NCBI GenBank assembly: GCA_009746045.1
Contig: RPFO01000104.1
Span: 6,458,501-6,522,500 of the forward strand
Direction of reading: 5' to 3'
From: Mesostigma viride
Lineage: Eukaryota; Streptophyta; Mesostigmatophyceae; Mesostigmatales; Mesostigmataceae
Length of the DNA: 64,000 nt
A model generated the notes under the pieces. It did no database searches, was not told where the DNA came from, and saw only the letters and a list, made by a program, of their open reading frames with translations. The stretch's first letter is position 1. The number at the start of each line of letters is the position of its first letter. Positions 42,507-56,900 of this stretch are shown piece after piece. The position numbers were made by a program, and so were the translations under genes.

Positions 42507-44243
42507 CCCGTGTTTTTTTACAACGCGATACATCGCGTTGTAGGGTTAGAACGCGATGTATCGCGTTGTAATCTGACACGTGGCAAACCTATTAAACATG
42601 CGATTTTTGGTCTGAAACTTTCAAGATAGGTCAGAAACATCTCATAGAATTCAAGAAAAAATCCTGGTATTTTTGGTATTTTTTTTGTGACAGCTGCAAA
42701 CAAATATGTACCACTGAAATCAGGCATTTTCGCGGGACGAAGGTGAAGACGACGGCGATGGCGGCAGGTAGATCTCGCCAGTTTTCGCGCGAATTTCAGT
42801 GGCTGTTGGGTGGCACGACCATGATGATGCGTTCAAAGGTTGATTATTAGGTTTCTACGAGTTTGTTGAGGTACTGGGGCAAAGGAAACGTAGTTTTTTC
42901 CAGTTTCTCACCCAACTTTCATGCGGAAACCCTGGAAACCGGCATACATATTATTACGTCAAGACTCGGGTCTGCTGCGGCACCATGCTTGGTATTTCCA
43001 TGGTGTTTCGACTTCTTAACACATGTTTATTCATTCCGAACGTCCGGACTCTCGGCTAAACCGAGAATTGTGCAGACTTGTATTGGGTAGCGCCGGGCAT
43101 GATGGTGCCTGCAAATAGCGTAAGGCGTGACCGTGGCTATTGCTACGGTATGCTGTATTTTCCTGGAAATGGCCTCTGCCACCGGCTCAATAGTGCTTGC
43201 AGGCGTAAGTATATCGTGTTTCTACCTAGTTTCTGCCAGTTTTCCACTTATTTCTACCGACCTCTGCCCAGCCTCTCTAAGACCGCCATCCTACTCGACG
43301 TTGCTTGCATGTCAGCCATAGCAGGTTGCAGTTGTGCAGTATTTAGGTGCTGTATACGTCGTCAAGCCGTGCATATATCGTGGGGATTGGATGTTGATGG
43401 TTTATACTGCGTTGATTGTGCAAGAAGACCAGCTAGGTGCCCATAATCATGGTGTATAATCATGTGTTGTTAGCATCTTGCCACCATTTGCTAGCATGCA
43501 TTCCAGCGTCATCTTTGCCTGCATGTAAGCTCATGGATCACTCAACCTATCCAAGCCTTGCATTACACGTGCCTCTTTCTTTCAGTATTGCACGCGTTAT
43601 GGAATGAAAACCCAGCACCTCCGTTCCCACGAGGCATGTGCTCAACACGTTGTGAAAGTGGATGATGCTTTGGCTATGGCTGCCTGATTCAGTCATATTA
43701 GGTCATCCAGTCATGATGTTTGATGCATGTTTGATGCTGTATAACTTATACAACACCTATTTTCAACGTTTTGACCCTCCAAGCTCACTATGGCCCCGTT
43801 TATGGGGCTCATGTCGTTGCGTCATGTTGTGAAGGGCTCTCATTTTTCCCACTGCGTTGTACTGCGTTGTAATTGTGATGCTAATGAAAAATAGCTCCAG
43901 TGGCCCAATGGGCCTGAGTTTTGTTTCACAGAGCCTGCATATGTTGCCCATAGCTCGTGCAAGAAGCCAGATTTTTTTCATGAACCATTTGTGAATAAGC
44001 ACATGACTTGTGACCTAGGGTCAAGAAATCGCGGTCATGGTCAGACCCCCCTGTATTCAAACCAGTGTATCTCTCTAATGAATAAGCATTTTGTAGGTCT
44101 GAGTAGCTCAAAAAATCCTTTGATTTATGGGCTTTCAGGAAAGTATATACATGACCATGAAAAAAAATTTTCCTTAGGTGCTATACGCGTTCTAAAAAAA
44201 GCTTACAACGCTATATATCGCGTTCTAATTAAAAAAACACGGG
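42507..44243. mobile_element. TTAA-flanked element, 1.74 kb
   Basis: TTAA at 42,503-42,506 and 44,244-44,247. Both ends start CCCGTGTTTTTTTA, then AACGCGAT..TCGCGTT dyads. No transposase frame is seen. R3 lies near its right end. Left of it, ACACGGGTTACTTTAATTTT forms an extra inverted copy of the end, so the insertion may have been next to an older end. Confidence 0.75.
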
Positions 44244-44247
44244 TTAA

Positions 44248-44985
44248 ATTATCAGCCACAGCTTACGTCAGGCGCCCATCCTTGCCAGGGATAGGCAATA
44301 AGGTAAAAAAGTTATTTGTGGCTATGCACACAGATCCGCAAAGGATTGCGCTGAGTCATCCATACGAAATGAACGGCTTGCAACGAATGTCGCACTAGGC
44401 GCAATTCTGAACACACTTGATCCATAGTATCGAGCGCTGCCACATGCCAGCAATAAAGAGAAACAGGTGCGAAAAACCTGGCGTATGTCACAGTCGACGC
44501 CACTCACAATCGGCACTTACATGCCTTGCTCCATACTACATCCAATCTAAATCTGAAAAGAGCGTCAGAAAGCTCGTTATCAACTCTATGTCACTAGTAA
44601 TGCCTAATTGCAGCAAAGATAACAGTCGTATATTTGCCGCTACCAGCGGCGTTTCTCATGTGACACTGTCAACAACAGTATAATACAGGTGAAAGAGACT
44701 TAGTAGGGCAAAATAGGTCAGTTACCACAATGCATGAAGGATGTGGTGAACTGCCTGTACAACAGTTGCCCAAGTTTGTCACACAAACGATGGCTACTCC
44801 CGACAGCACACGTGGTCAGCGATGCACCCCCTTGTCATTGAGCCGTAAAAAGAGCCGTCAACGGAGCCGTAAAAAGAGCCGTATAAGGCGCCGTAAAAAG
44901 AAACTTTCCTTCCCCGTGGGCAAGTGCCATCCATGACGTTGCGAGCTGTGGTGAAACGAAACGCTAGTGACAAGAGCACACTGAA
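44248..44985. other. No gene recognised; 3' flank of the RTX/root-cap gene
   Basis: Short repeats GAGCCGTAAAAAGAGCCGT (44,850-44,900) are the only structure seen. The 3' untranslated part of the minus-strand gene is expected here; no clear poly(A) signal was found. Confidence 0.4.
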
Positions 44986-47900
44986 TTACACCCTTGCTGC
45001 CCCGCGCTTAGACCGCGGCACGAACTTGGCAAAGCGGCAGTCGGCCGCGAACATGCCGCTGGTCGCGTAGTCCTCGTCGGTGCCCTCCATGGGCACCTCT
45101 GCGCCCTGCTTGGAGAAGGACTGGCCCAGGATGCCGTGGACCGCCCCCGCTGCCTTGAACTCCTTGACTTGGAAGTTCTGTGGAGTTGAAGCACGCCGAG
45201 CATGTTTTTGGATTGGATGGAATTAGTTGGCTGCCAGCAGAAGGAAAGTTGATCAATGCTTTGACAAAAGACTGCCTTATATATATGCGCTGCGAGGTTG
45301 GCATCCCATTAGGGTCGATAACGTGCATTACTACTATGAACCTGTACTAAATGCGGCTGCAGTTAAAACTGTGAAGTTATCACAAACAGCAAGAGCTGTC
45401 CCACCATGAACCCCCAGCGATGGCCACAGAAGCTGGCATGCAAACACGAGCTTTGAGGCATGCAATACAATTAAGCCCACAGAGAGCATTTAATAACAGC
45501 AAATGCAAACCTTGACTAACGATATTTTTCTAAAAAGGAAGTGCTTGTGACCCCACGATTCAGGGCAGAAACATGACGAAACTAGACATGCTCCGCATCA
45601 TTCTCATTAACCCAAGTTATTTCTATCTGTAATCTAAACAGCTTTTACTTTCCATAGTTGACCAGTCTGAGTGCCTGCCGGCACCTTGAACCTCGCATGA
45701 AGTGTCTTATACTGTGCAATGATAAGCGAGTATCGGGCATGCCTGCTATCAGCCATGATCATCCCTAATATGAGACCAAAGTGAGATGGGTCCTGCAACG
45801 TTGGCATCACAACGACAGAGCCAAGCAATCTTGACCGCTTGCTTGCTGGCAAGAGCAAGCTCCGTGACACCATGCAGCGCGCCGTCAAAGCATATTTTGC
45901 ATAATTAGTGCACACTTTCCTATGGGAGAGGTGCCTGAAACAGAAAACGGAGCCTCAGCATCACTTTTGGACGTGAGTGCTACTCCAACGTGGTGGATAA
46001 AAGACAAGGTTTTGGCATCTGCGGCTCATATTTATGATGCCCTACAAAGTCCATCCATATGTGCCAGCACAATGCCGGGCTTAGCTGCTGAGATGTGCCC
46101 GGCGGGCGCCCACCCACTTCATTATCTTTTTACAAGAGTGGCCAAGTTCCACAAGCTCTTGTTAACTTAATGCTGATATTGGGACAGGATTGGGACCACC
46201 TATTTGCCCAGCTGCACCTTGTCTGTTTCATGTCCACATTACTATCCTGCCGTCCCCACTCCAAGATATAGTGTCAAAAACGGGGTTCGAACCACGCCAT
46301 GACTCAACCCATCCCATCCAGGCAGGCGCCTGGGACCGGTTCCTTGATAATATTCCTAGGGGGGGGGACGCCCCAGCTAAACTGCTCACTCCGAATTAGG
46401 TCCGACGTGGCTCTGTCAGACGTGAAGCGAGCGCCAAAATTGCCCCGGCGCCAGAATTATTCAAAAGGTGTGCGCTCAAGTTGGCTTTCTGAAGACGGCG
46501 CGAGGTTAATAGAACCCGAGTGCGCTCAGCAAACACACCTGGCGCCTGGTTTTCAGGAAAGGTGCGCGCTTACAGTGAGACCAGGGATACATAGATATTG
46601 GTCCGGCACTTTGGCTTACATCCCGGAGTGAGGTACTTGTGGAAGTACTAATGCACATATATGTACTACGGTAATCATACGGAACATAATTTTTAGGACA
46701 CGTGGCGAAACTGGAAGTGATCTAGGTGGCGTCAGATACAAGTCCTGACTGTGCAGACTCTCTCTTCTGCCCATGTGCAGCATGGGATCCAACTGACTGA
46801 CTGACTGACTGACTGACTGACTGACTGACTGACTGAGCCGACTACCTCCCTAGCGTATCGTGACGCCTGTCACACTTCCAACGTGCACTCCGTTTCGCCC
46901 CGACAGCACCATTTTGGCAAAGGTGTACGCTCAGCCATTTTTCACTTTGGCTAGTGACGGACGGCCCTGGACAGCACTAAAGAGGTGTGCCCTCAAGTAG
47001 CAAAATAGGGGGGTATGCCCCCCCCCCCTACATTCTTTAACCTGTCGCTTTGAACCGAACCAGAACTTAACTGTGCACTTCTCAAGGCAGGAACTCTTCC
47101 CCACACCAAGTCTTGTGCATGCACCCCCCCGACTCACCAGGAAGTTCTTCCCGGGCCCCTTGTCGGCCTCCCAGAAGGCCGCGCGCACAACCTCCACCAC
47201 CATCTCCACCATGCCCGGCGCGCTGATGAGCACGCGCGTCCTCCTGCGGGTCACCACCAACCCCGAGGGCAGCCGGCGGGTGCCCAGCTTGCCCTCCAGG
47301 GGGACCTGCGTGGCACCGACCAGGCCACGCATGCCAATGTTGGATAAGAACAGCCCCATATCATCAGTATATGTATATAGGCACTGACCATGAGTGTGCT
47401 CATCAGTGGCAAGGAGCCAGCATCTCTATTAAAAAGGAGAACCCCCCAGCATCTCAATTTAAGGGTGCGATGACACATGCGAATGAAACAGACAGGGGGT
47501 GACTACGCGCCTATAAATGACATGGCATCAGCATGCTTAACTTTGGTTTACAATGCCCCCTCGCACGATTAGGAGGAAGCAGTTGAACTGGCCACTGAAA
47601 TCTATTGGGACCCGTACAGTCCAAGAGTTGAGGATAGCAGGCGCCAGTGCGCGTATGCACTCAAAACTTAGTCGTTGAATCGTTACCAACATGAGGGCTG
47701 GCACATCGCTGAGCTAGCACAAGATTTGAGTCTTTGCAGTGAGAGAGAGCCACTACACCTCTAGGGGCAGGGAGTGGTCAACATGGATATTTCCCTATAA
47801 CAAACAACCCCTATGAACCTGTCATGACATTGACATGACCATGGACAAGTACTAGAAAGGCTTTCCCCCGCCGGTAAGCTCTCCACACCCCCGCCCGCGA

Positions 47901-50900
47901 CTCACCCCGTTCAGCAGGACGGTCCCAAACGAGGCGGCGTAGGGTGCCCCTGGGCGCGAGTTGGCGTCCACCAGCACACGGTCGTTCCCATACATGACGC
48001 TGATCTGGTCCATCCACGTGCGGGCATCGCCGCCCTTCTTGGAGACACGGCGGGCACTGGCCGCATTAATGCTGGCGCCACCAGTGGCATCCGATGCGTT
48101 AGCAACACCCATGAGCCTCACGTTCACGTGCACCCTCTCGTCCGACAGCACGCAGTACGAACGCTCCGCGCGGCCCACAAAGTCAAAACGGTCGCCGCGC
48201 GCGCTCACAAAGTGGGGGTCAGACTTGACAGACGACAGATCATCTACGCCCGATAGCGCCCTGAGCAGCGTCTCTGCCACGGGGCCAAAGGACTCAAACA
48301 AGCTCGCCAGGAAGGCGGCGAAATCCGCTGACCGGAAGATGTCCTGGATGGACTGCGCGCTGTGATCCAATGATGCGAATGCCTCGATAGCAATTTCGAT
48401 CTGGTCCTCTGCCAGCTCACCCAGCTGCAGCAGGTGCCGCCGGCGGCTGCTGGTGCCACCGAGGGTGGAGTTCACGCCCACCTGGCAGGGGGGGACGCCC
48501 AACCAGGTGGCCACCCCCTCGCGAACCAGGTCAATATCGAGGGTGTCGGTATAGTTGCAGGTGGCAAAGGACAGGAGGTAGATCGCCTCGACAAACTGGC
48601 CATTGCCATAGCAGGAAGAGGCGATCGAGGTGTTGCCCACGACCGGGATGTTGTCCACCATACAAGCTGCGGAATGCAGGGAGCCGCATCAGCCGGTGGC
48701 CAGGGTCCCAATGGCCGCAAACACCGATTCGACAAAAGGGAATTAGACATGGACCAGGTGACGATGGTGGCAATGAAGGGGGACATTGCGGTGTGGGCAG
48801 ACATTCGGGACCATGAAATTTAAAAATTTAATATATGTAGTAAATAATGTACTTATTATTATCAATGAGACAACCATAATAATCAATATCAAGGAGACAA
48901 CCAGTGCAGGCCAAAAATCGGGAGAATCCGGACCATGGTAGCTCGAGCCTGCCGTTACATATCTTTTCCGCGTTTTCGAGTCGTTCATAATAATAAATAC
49001 GTTCATCGCCTGGTAGTGCGTTAACCTCCAGTGGCCATTAAGCCCATGTAATAATTAGCGTTCAGTGAAGCCTTTTGGGGAGATGCACACATGTACAAAG
49101 TAAAGTGCAATGACTCAAGCGATTGATGACAGGTCTTCAACCTTGAGTTGAGAAGGCAGCGGCTGCATGATCTGGCACGCTGGGTCGAGGTGACCACCAT
49201 GTGGTCAATTTGCTCGCACTTGGTGAATCAAATGAAAAGCCAACGGTATACCATCACCAAAGCAGAGGTCACGATAGGTTATAGTAACACGCTGCAGCCT
49301 ACATAGGAGCTAACCGCTGTGATCGGGGGAAGATCGAGGACATTCCAATCTGACACGGGCCACCCGGCAACACAGACAATCTGTTCTACCATCACCCTAC
49401 CACGTACCAATGTGCTGACCTCACTCCAAGCTACTACGTCCAATCATTTGATATCAACAGCACAAACAAACCTGGGCCTTCCTACAAAAGATTCCTTGAT
49501 CGTCTGCCCTTTAGTCAATTGACTGTCCAAATTGTACAGTATCAAGTGTGTCGCTGTTGTGTGATGGCGACACACGGCCGGGGTCAGACTGCGGTGATCC
49601 TCTCCTTTCCACAGCAATGCGCCGCCCTAATCCTTGCCATAATTGCTGCTATACAGAACGATGCACATTGTGTGAACCCTAGGTGCGTAGTACGATGCAT
49701 GAAGAGAAATTTCATTGCATGAACCTAAAGCTCTGACATCAACATACATATTTTTCACCTGACTATGATCACCATTTAATAAGCAATTAACAAAACACAA
49801 GGGGAGGGGGGAAGGGGGGACGAGACAGGACTGTAGCGAACACGAAAATGGTAATCATGGACCAAGTGCATGACCACCAGCACCTGAAAAACAAGAGCTC
49901 TGAGGAACATCGAGCTTAATTATACCAATACAAACAAGGGCTATATGAAGTTTCCCAAACGAGGCCACTACTAATACACACACCGATGTGGTTTCAAGAT
50001 CAACCGGTTTTGAATCTGGCTGTCACTAGATTGCCCACAATCAATGTTTTAAATATACCTCCAGGACTTCCCCTTTCATGCTTGCTAATCTCACTAGCTA
50101 CACAATTTGCCATGCATATATGCATATGCAAGCGTGCGCATTCATGGATGCAGTGTGTAGAAATCCGTATCTGCCCCTGCCTCATGCATGCATTCAGTTC
50201 AATCCCCGTACAGATAGATATCTCAAAGAAGCACGCACCTTGCAGAATTCATCAATGATACAACTCAGGCGCGCGTAAACAAACCTGGCAGGCACTGATC
50301 TCCCGCCTTGCGGTTGCCCGGAGAGCGCCCGTCACTCAGCTTGCAGGCGAAGCCGGTGAGGCAGCCCCAGTCCTGCCCCCTGCGGTTGTCGGCGCAAACT
50401 GGTGGGGTTGACAGGGTCCAGCACGACCATGGGACAGGGTAAGGCATGACCAACAATGAATACGCAGACACAGGCACTGGAGTGCATGCATACAGTTCTC
50501 TTCTAGAGTTCTCCGGTCAACTTTAAACTTTGAACCAGCATTATGTAGCTTAGTGCGTCCGAGAAGCACGCTTCATGATTTACCTAGTTTTATAATGAAT
50601 GCACACACAGGTGTGGGCTCAAATGATCGAGCCCCTACAGGTGACAGCGCTCCCAAGACAGCCTACACTGCATGCAATTACTTTTTTAATCCACGTGTGT
50701 TTGGTAAAATGCAGAGTCCAACTCCAGAACTTCTTTGTGAGCATTTATACTCAAATCCCTAAACTTGCAAGGCATGCGGACCAAACCAGCAAACTCACGC
50801 GCGGCAAATATGCCGGGTCGGCATTGCGCCCGGCCCGCAACCCGTAATGCAGCACTACCCCATGATTAGAGTTGACACATCTTGTCCATGCAAACAGCAG

Positions 50901-53900
50901 CCTGCCAGGGATGCAGCCACTATCAGTTGTGACAGCATCAAAGAGACAAAAAGTGCAGGCCGGAAATCTGGAAGAATCCGGACAATGGTAGCTCAAGGCT
51001 GCTGTTATGTTATCCGCGTTTGTCGAGTCGTTCAGGATGATGGAAATAAAAGGAGGTGGATATGTGTAGCCTTGTTCATTGAAGTTATGGCTGGCTAACG
51101 TTCATCAAGACCTAGACTATGACCATTCATATTTCTGATGGCTCAACTCAATAAGCTTGTTAAGTGGCAATGAACTACAAAATATATTATTCGGGAGTAC
51201 TTAGTTAAGTAAGTTTATTGCCATGCACTCTCTACAATAAACAAAACGTCCGCTGTCATGTAGTGGTTATTTGTAGCATTGTGTGCCTCCCTCAGATGGC
51301 ATGTACGTAGGTGGCAATAAAGCCAAATGCAACCATATGCAGAGAATTCATCATTCAAAAGGTCAGGTATTCCAAGCGGTACAGCAGGCCACCTGGCGGG
51401 TTCAAGCCAACAGAATGGTATCCCTCTAGCTCCCACATGCATAATGAGCCCACAACATACCTGACCGCTGGCATACTGGGTTCTAGCTACCATATTACAT
51501 AATATTTACATAGGACAATACTAGCAAATCACGTAGGAAAGCCCACCATGCAGCACCAACGGCCCACCTCACCCGTCGGACCCCTACCTGCATACTTGTC
51601 CACGCCCCCGTTCGAGTTGCTAATCGTGTAGTTCAGCCCGCGCCCGTCGATGATGATGTTCAGGCCCGGCCCACCCACGAACCGCGTACTGCCATCCACG
51701 CCAATCATGATGTCGTCGTCCTCTCCACCATTAAGGAGGTCACTCACACCGCCCACCAGGACGTCGCTGCCCGTATCGCCATACAATTTGTCATAGTCCA
51801 CATCATCGTCCCCGTGGAGGTAGTCGTCCCCCCTCGCGCCAGATACGGTGTCGTTGCCCGCACCACCCCAGAGCGTGTCGGACCCGTTCCCACCCTGCAA
51901 ACGGTCAGCGCCATCGCCACCTAATATGGTCAAGCTGCCACTCCCAATGTTAGTGAGGTTGTCGTTGCCGCTGCCCCCAAACACAAAGATCAAGCCCTCC
52001 CTGTCCTCCCCATCCACCCGCACATTGTCATTACCATCGCCGCCGGACACGGCAACATAGTTGTTCCCATGGAGATACAGGTCCATGCTGTCGTCACCAG
52101 CGCCGCCGGACACGGCAGCATAGTTGTTCGAAGAGAGATAGAGGTCCATGCTGTCGTCACCAGCGCCGCCGGACACGGCAGCATAGTTGGTCGCATAGAG
52201 ATAGAGGTCCATGCTGTCGTCACCTGCGCCGCCCGAGATGGTGACGTTGTGGCTGCGAAAGACACCGCCGCGCACGACATCATCACCATTGCCGCCCGCT
52301 ATGGTAACATTATTGCCAGAGGCAAAGGTGAGCATCAAGTCATCACCATCGCCGCCCGATACAGAGACGTCGTCGGACGCAGTTGCGAAGACCCTCAGGT
52401 GGTCCTTGCCAGCTCCACCCTGTGCCTCCACGTTGCCCACCAACCCAGAGAGCATCAGGTTGTCATCACCGTCGCCGCCCGAGACAGTAACATCGGTGAA
52501 GCTAGAGTAATCGGTATCAACGTCCGTCCTTATGTAATCGCTACCGTTGCCGCCCGACACAGCAACGTTGCTGACGCTATAGACGTGGGCAGCGATGTCC
52601 GTTATTATGTTGTCGTTACCGTCGCCGCCCAATACAACAGCAGAGCTGACGCCATAAAAGCGTGTGTCGATGTCCGTTCTTATGTCATCATCACCGTTGC
52701 CGCCCGATACGCTAGCGAAGTTGTAGCCATCATCGGAAGTGTCCATGTCCGTTCTTATGTTATCGTTACCGTTGCCGCCCAATACGCCAACGAAGCTGGT
52801 GCCAGATTCGGCGCTGGCGTGCGTTGTTATGTCATCGTTACCGCCGTCGCCCGATACGCCAACGCTGCTGAAGCCAAACCCAGTGCCAATGTCCGTGACC
52901 ACGTCATCGGCACCGTCGCCGCCCGATACGCCAACGCTGCTGAAGCCGCGATAAGTGTGAAGAACCGTGTCCACATCATCATCACCATCGCTGCCCGATA
53001 CGAAAACGTTGCTGGAGGAATAATCCGTAACTGTGTCGATGTGCGTGTACACGTCATCATCACCGCCGCCGCCCGATACGCCAATAACGGCGGACCCATA
53101 ATAGGCGTAGGTGTTCGTTGTTATCGTGTCGTTACCGTTGCCGCCCGATACGCTAACCGCGTTGATGCCACCATATGCGGCGTCGGTGCGCGTGTCCACG
53201 TCATCATTACCATCGCCGCCCGATACAGCGACGGAGCTGGCGCCGCCATCCCAAGTTGAAACGTCCGTGTCCACGACATCATTACCATCGCCGCCCGATA
53301 CGTCAACGAAGCTGACGCCGCCATCCCAAGTGTGGATGCGCGTGTCCACGTCATCGGTACCGTTGCCGCCCGATACAGCAACATTGGTGACGCCGCCATA
53401 GCTGGAAGAGTCGATGTGCGTGTCCACGTCATCATCACCGTCGCCGCCCAATGCGTAAATGTTGCTGACCGCATAATAGGCGTCGGTGTGCGTTGTTATG
53501 TCATCGTTACCGTCGCCGCCCGATACGGCAACGGAGCTGGCGCCGCCATACGAAGTGGAAATGCGCGTGTCCACGTCATCATTACCGTCGCCGCCCGATA
53601 CGTCAACGAAGCTGACGCCGCCATCCCAAGTGTCGATGCGCGTGTCCACGTCATCGGTACCGTTGCCGCCCGATACGGCAACGTAGCTGGCGCTGCCATC
53701 CCAAGTGGCAATGTCCGTGTGCACGTCATCATTACCATCGCTGCCCGATGCGTTAACGTGGCTGATGCCATAACCGAAAGTCTCGATGTCCGTGTGCACG
53801 TCATCATCACCGTCGCCGCCCGATGCGTCAGCGTTGTTGACCCCATAATAGGAGGTGACGCCCATTTCTATTTTGTCATTACCGTCTCCGCCCGATACGT

Positions 53901-56900
53901 CACCGTTGGTTTCGGAATAAAAGGCATAGAGGCCCGCTGTTACGTCATCGTTACCGTTGCCACCTGATACAGCAACATGGGCGCCGGAAACCTGGGCAAT
54001 GATGGTGTCGTTGCCATCGCCACCCGCTACCGTGACGTTATGGCCGGACAGGAAGACCTCCATGCCATCGTCACCAGCGCCGCCCTGCAGCTCAACTTTA
54101 TCGAAAATAATCCCTTGTAAGCCCAGGAAGTCATCACCAGCGCCACCAGTCATAGTGACACCATCAACACCACTCACATATGCGTCCACTGTGTCATCGC
54201 CCTCGCCACCGTCGAGATGGACCCGGGTCGTATCCTCGAAATCATGCAAATGAATGGTATCATTCCCCGCGCCTCCCGAGACGTGCAAGTCATTGCTCTC
54301 AGCCGCATCTATGTACACGTCGTCGTTGCCATCGCCGCCTGAGACAGACAACGCATTCAAGCCGACGGTGTCGAATATCCCGATCATGTCGTGCCCTGAG
54401 CCGCCGGACACCGTGATGTTGTCAGCAACCAACTTATAGGTACCAAGTAAATCATTGCCACTGCCGCCCAACAGCGTCACCTTGGCCCCATAACCATCCC
54501 CCCTGTACACCTCATCGTCCCCGTCCCCTCCGGAAACCACGGTGTTGACACCATCGCCGTACTGCCCGAGAATGTCATCGCCCCCCAGACCGTATATGTA
54601 TACATTATCCAACAAACCCGGAGGTACTACGATACGCTCGCCTTCATCCGTGCCTGCACCGCATGGGGAAGCATACACGTGGCATGCACTGGTGACTATA
54701 TTAGTAGTAGTAACATCATCATGGGGAAGCATACACGTGGCATGCACTGGTGACTATATAAGTAGTAGTAACATCATCATGGGGAAGCATACACGTGGCA
54801 TGCACTGGTGACCATATTAGTAGTAGTAACATCATCATGGGGAAGCATACACGTGGCATGCACTGGTGACTATATTAGTAGTAGTAACATCATCATGGGG
54901 AAGCATACACGTGGCATGCACTGGTGACTATATTAGTAGTAACATCATCATGGGGATGCATACACGTGGCATGCACTGGTGACTATATTAGTAGTGGTAA
55001 CATCATCATGGGGATGCATACACGTGGCATGCACTGGTGACTATATTAGTAGTGGTAACATCATCATGGGGCAACATCCCGATGTTGCTAACACGCCATG
55101 CTAGTACATGCTCACATGCGCGAAAGATTATTACAACAAAAAAGATTTTCAAAAGACTGCCAGGACAGGAGACAAGGGTGACGGGCACACGAGCCCAGGT
55201 GGTTTGAAAGTGGTAAAAGCCGCGGCAGCATTGCCCTCTACTTAGTAGTAAGTAATCAAGTACTAGTTAGTAGGAGATATATGTTAACATTATGCACTGA
55301 CACTAATCTTTCAATTCATTCCTGTTAAAAGCGATCGCAGCTGCTCCTAGCACAAAGTTAGAAAAACCATACATAAGAGTCTATAACCACAGATGGTGAG
55401 CTTGCTTGAGGGATGGGGGGGGGTATTACTACGGTGTGTAGGGTTGATCGGCCATGGTTAATTGTGCGCTCGCACGGTGGCCACTGGCCAGGCCTACTGA
55501 TCTGTTTTCGGGAGAGTCACCGTACTAAAAGACTGTCCTACATTCATTACCTACGTGACCCAGCGTCTAGGACGATCATGAAGAATAACATGGATGAGCT
55601 AGTGATGCATGACTGCGCCGACCGTGCGTTGCTTATGCACTGCCAGGGTTGAATTAAGGTCAATGCAACCGTTATTTATTCAGGTGGCTGTTTGAAGTAG
55701 GGGCGAGCAGTGGACTAATAGAGTACCTTAGAATGAATTAAGCAACACAGCTTAGGCCATCATCGCACTTTCTTATCTGTGGGCACTGGTAGCTGTGCTG
55801 TACTGCTACTAGTGCGGGGCAGATATTATTAATCATGAATTACAGCATCAATCTCGCTGGATTCATTACGTAGCTATCATCGTACCTGTATAGACCAAGT
55901 TGTCAGCCATCCCAGGCTGCTGCAGTGGGAACGAGCAAAAACAAGAAGATACCAACTAAGGTCAGGGCGGCATCATTGCTGCCAGCGAGGATGACATTGT
56001 CCATTTGCAGGGGAGTAAAACGCTGGACAGTTAGCATACTGAGATATTGTCATAGTTAAGAAACAATATTGCACGCGGATTTTCCCCAAATGAGGTTCCA
56101 TTTGCTGCAGATACTTCTGCCCACCATGATCAGCAAGCAGCACGGGCTATGCTGCAGTCTACAGCTTATTCCTGCAACGTCAATGCATGTTCATCCCAGC
56201 TGCTGCACATGCATGGCACTGTGTAGCCAGAACCTACGGACGCTTATTATAACTAGGTGATGAGCGCACTAGTTGGCCCGCAGTAGATAGCCGTAGTTGG
56301 CCACTGAAGAGAGAGCATGCAGGCAGAAATGCTATATACATAGCAATTATATGTGCTTATATTACTACCACAAGTAGTTCTATAATACGTACGTATGTGG
56401 CGTGAAAAAGATTGTTATTAGCTGATGGTACGCAGGAAATTCACATCAACAGACACCCACGTTAGCCATAATTTCCAAGGTATCCCCTTTAATAAAGGCT
56501 TGCAGGTATTTCTATAACTTAAGTTACACGATGTTAATATCGGCCACTGAACTGGCCATTGATCGCCTTGAGCTGCCTGTAAGTATCATGGTCATAGTTG
56601 ACCACATGCCGGATCAAATATTAGACGTATACATCCTTAGGTGCCTTAAAGCGTGTATACCGGATGTTCTTTGTGGTTGATCAACCAGCAAATCAATTAC
56701 TAGTACTATATGAATAACAGGCCCGCGGATATTGCTGGCGTGTACATTAAAGCTCTCCAAGCATCACTGACAAGTGCTGAAGCTGCCGCAACAAAATGCA
56801 AACTGGGGCTGATCATGTACAGACTGATGTGAAGTAGTAGGACTATATAGTGTCTAGCTCTTGCTGCCATGAGCACAGCTGTGAGTGGTGATTAATACAG

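Noticed and set aside
52069-53967. Plus-strand frames of 200-400 codons with repeats (HVIITVAARY)
   Set aside because: Antisense shadow of the RTX exon.
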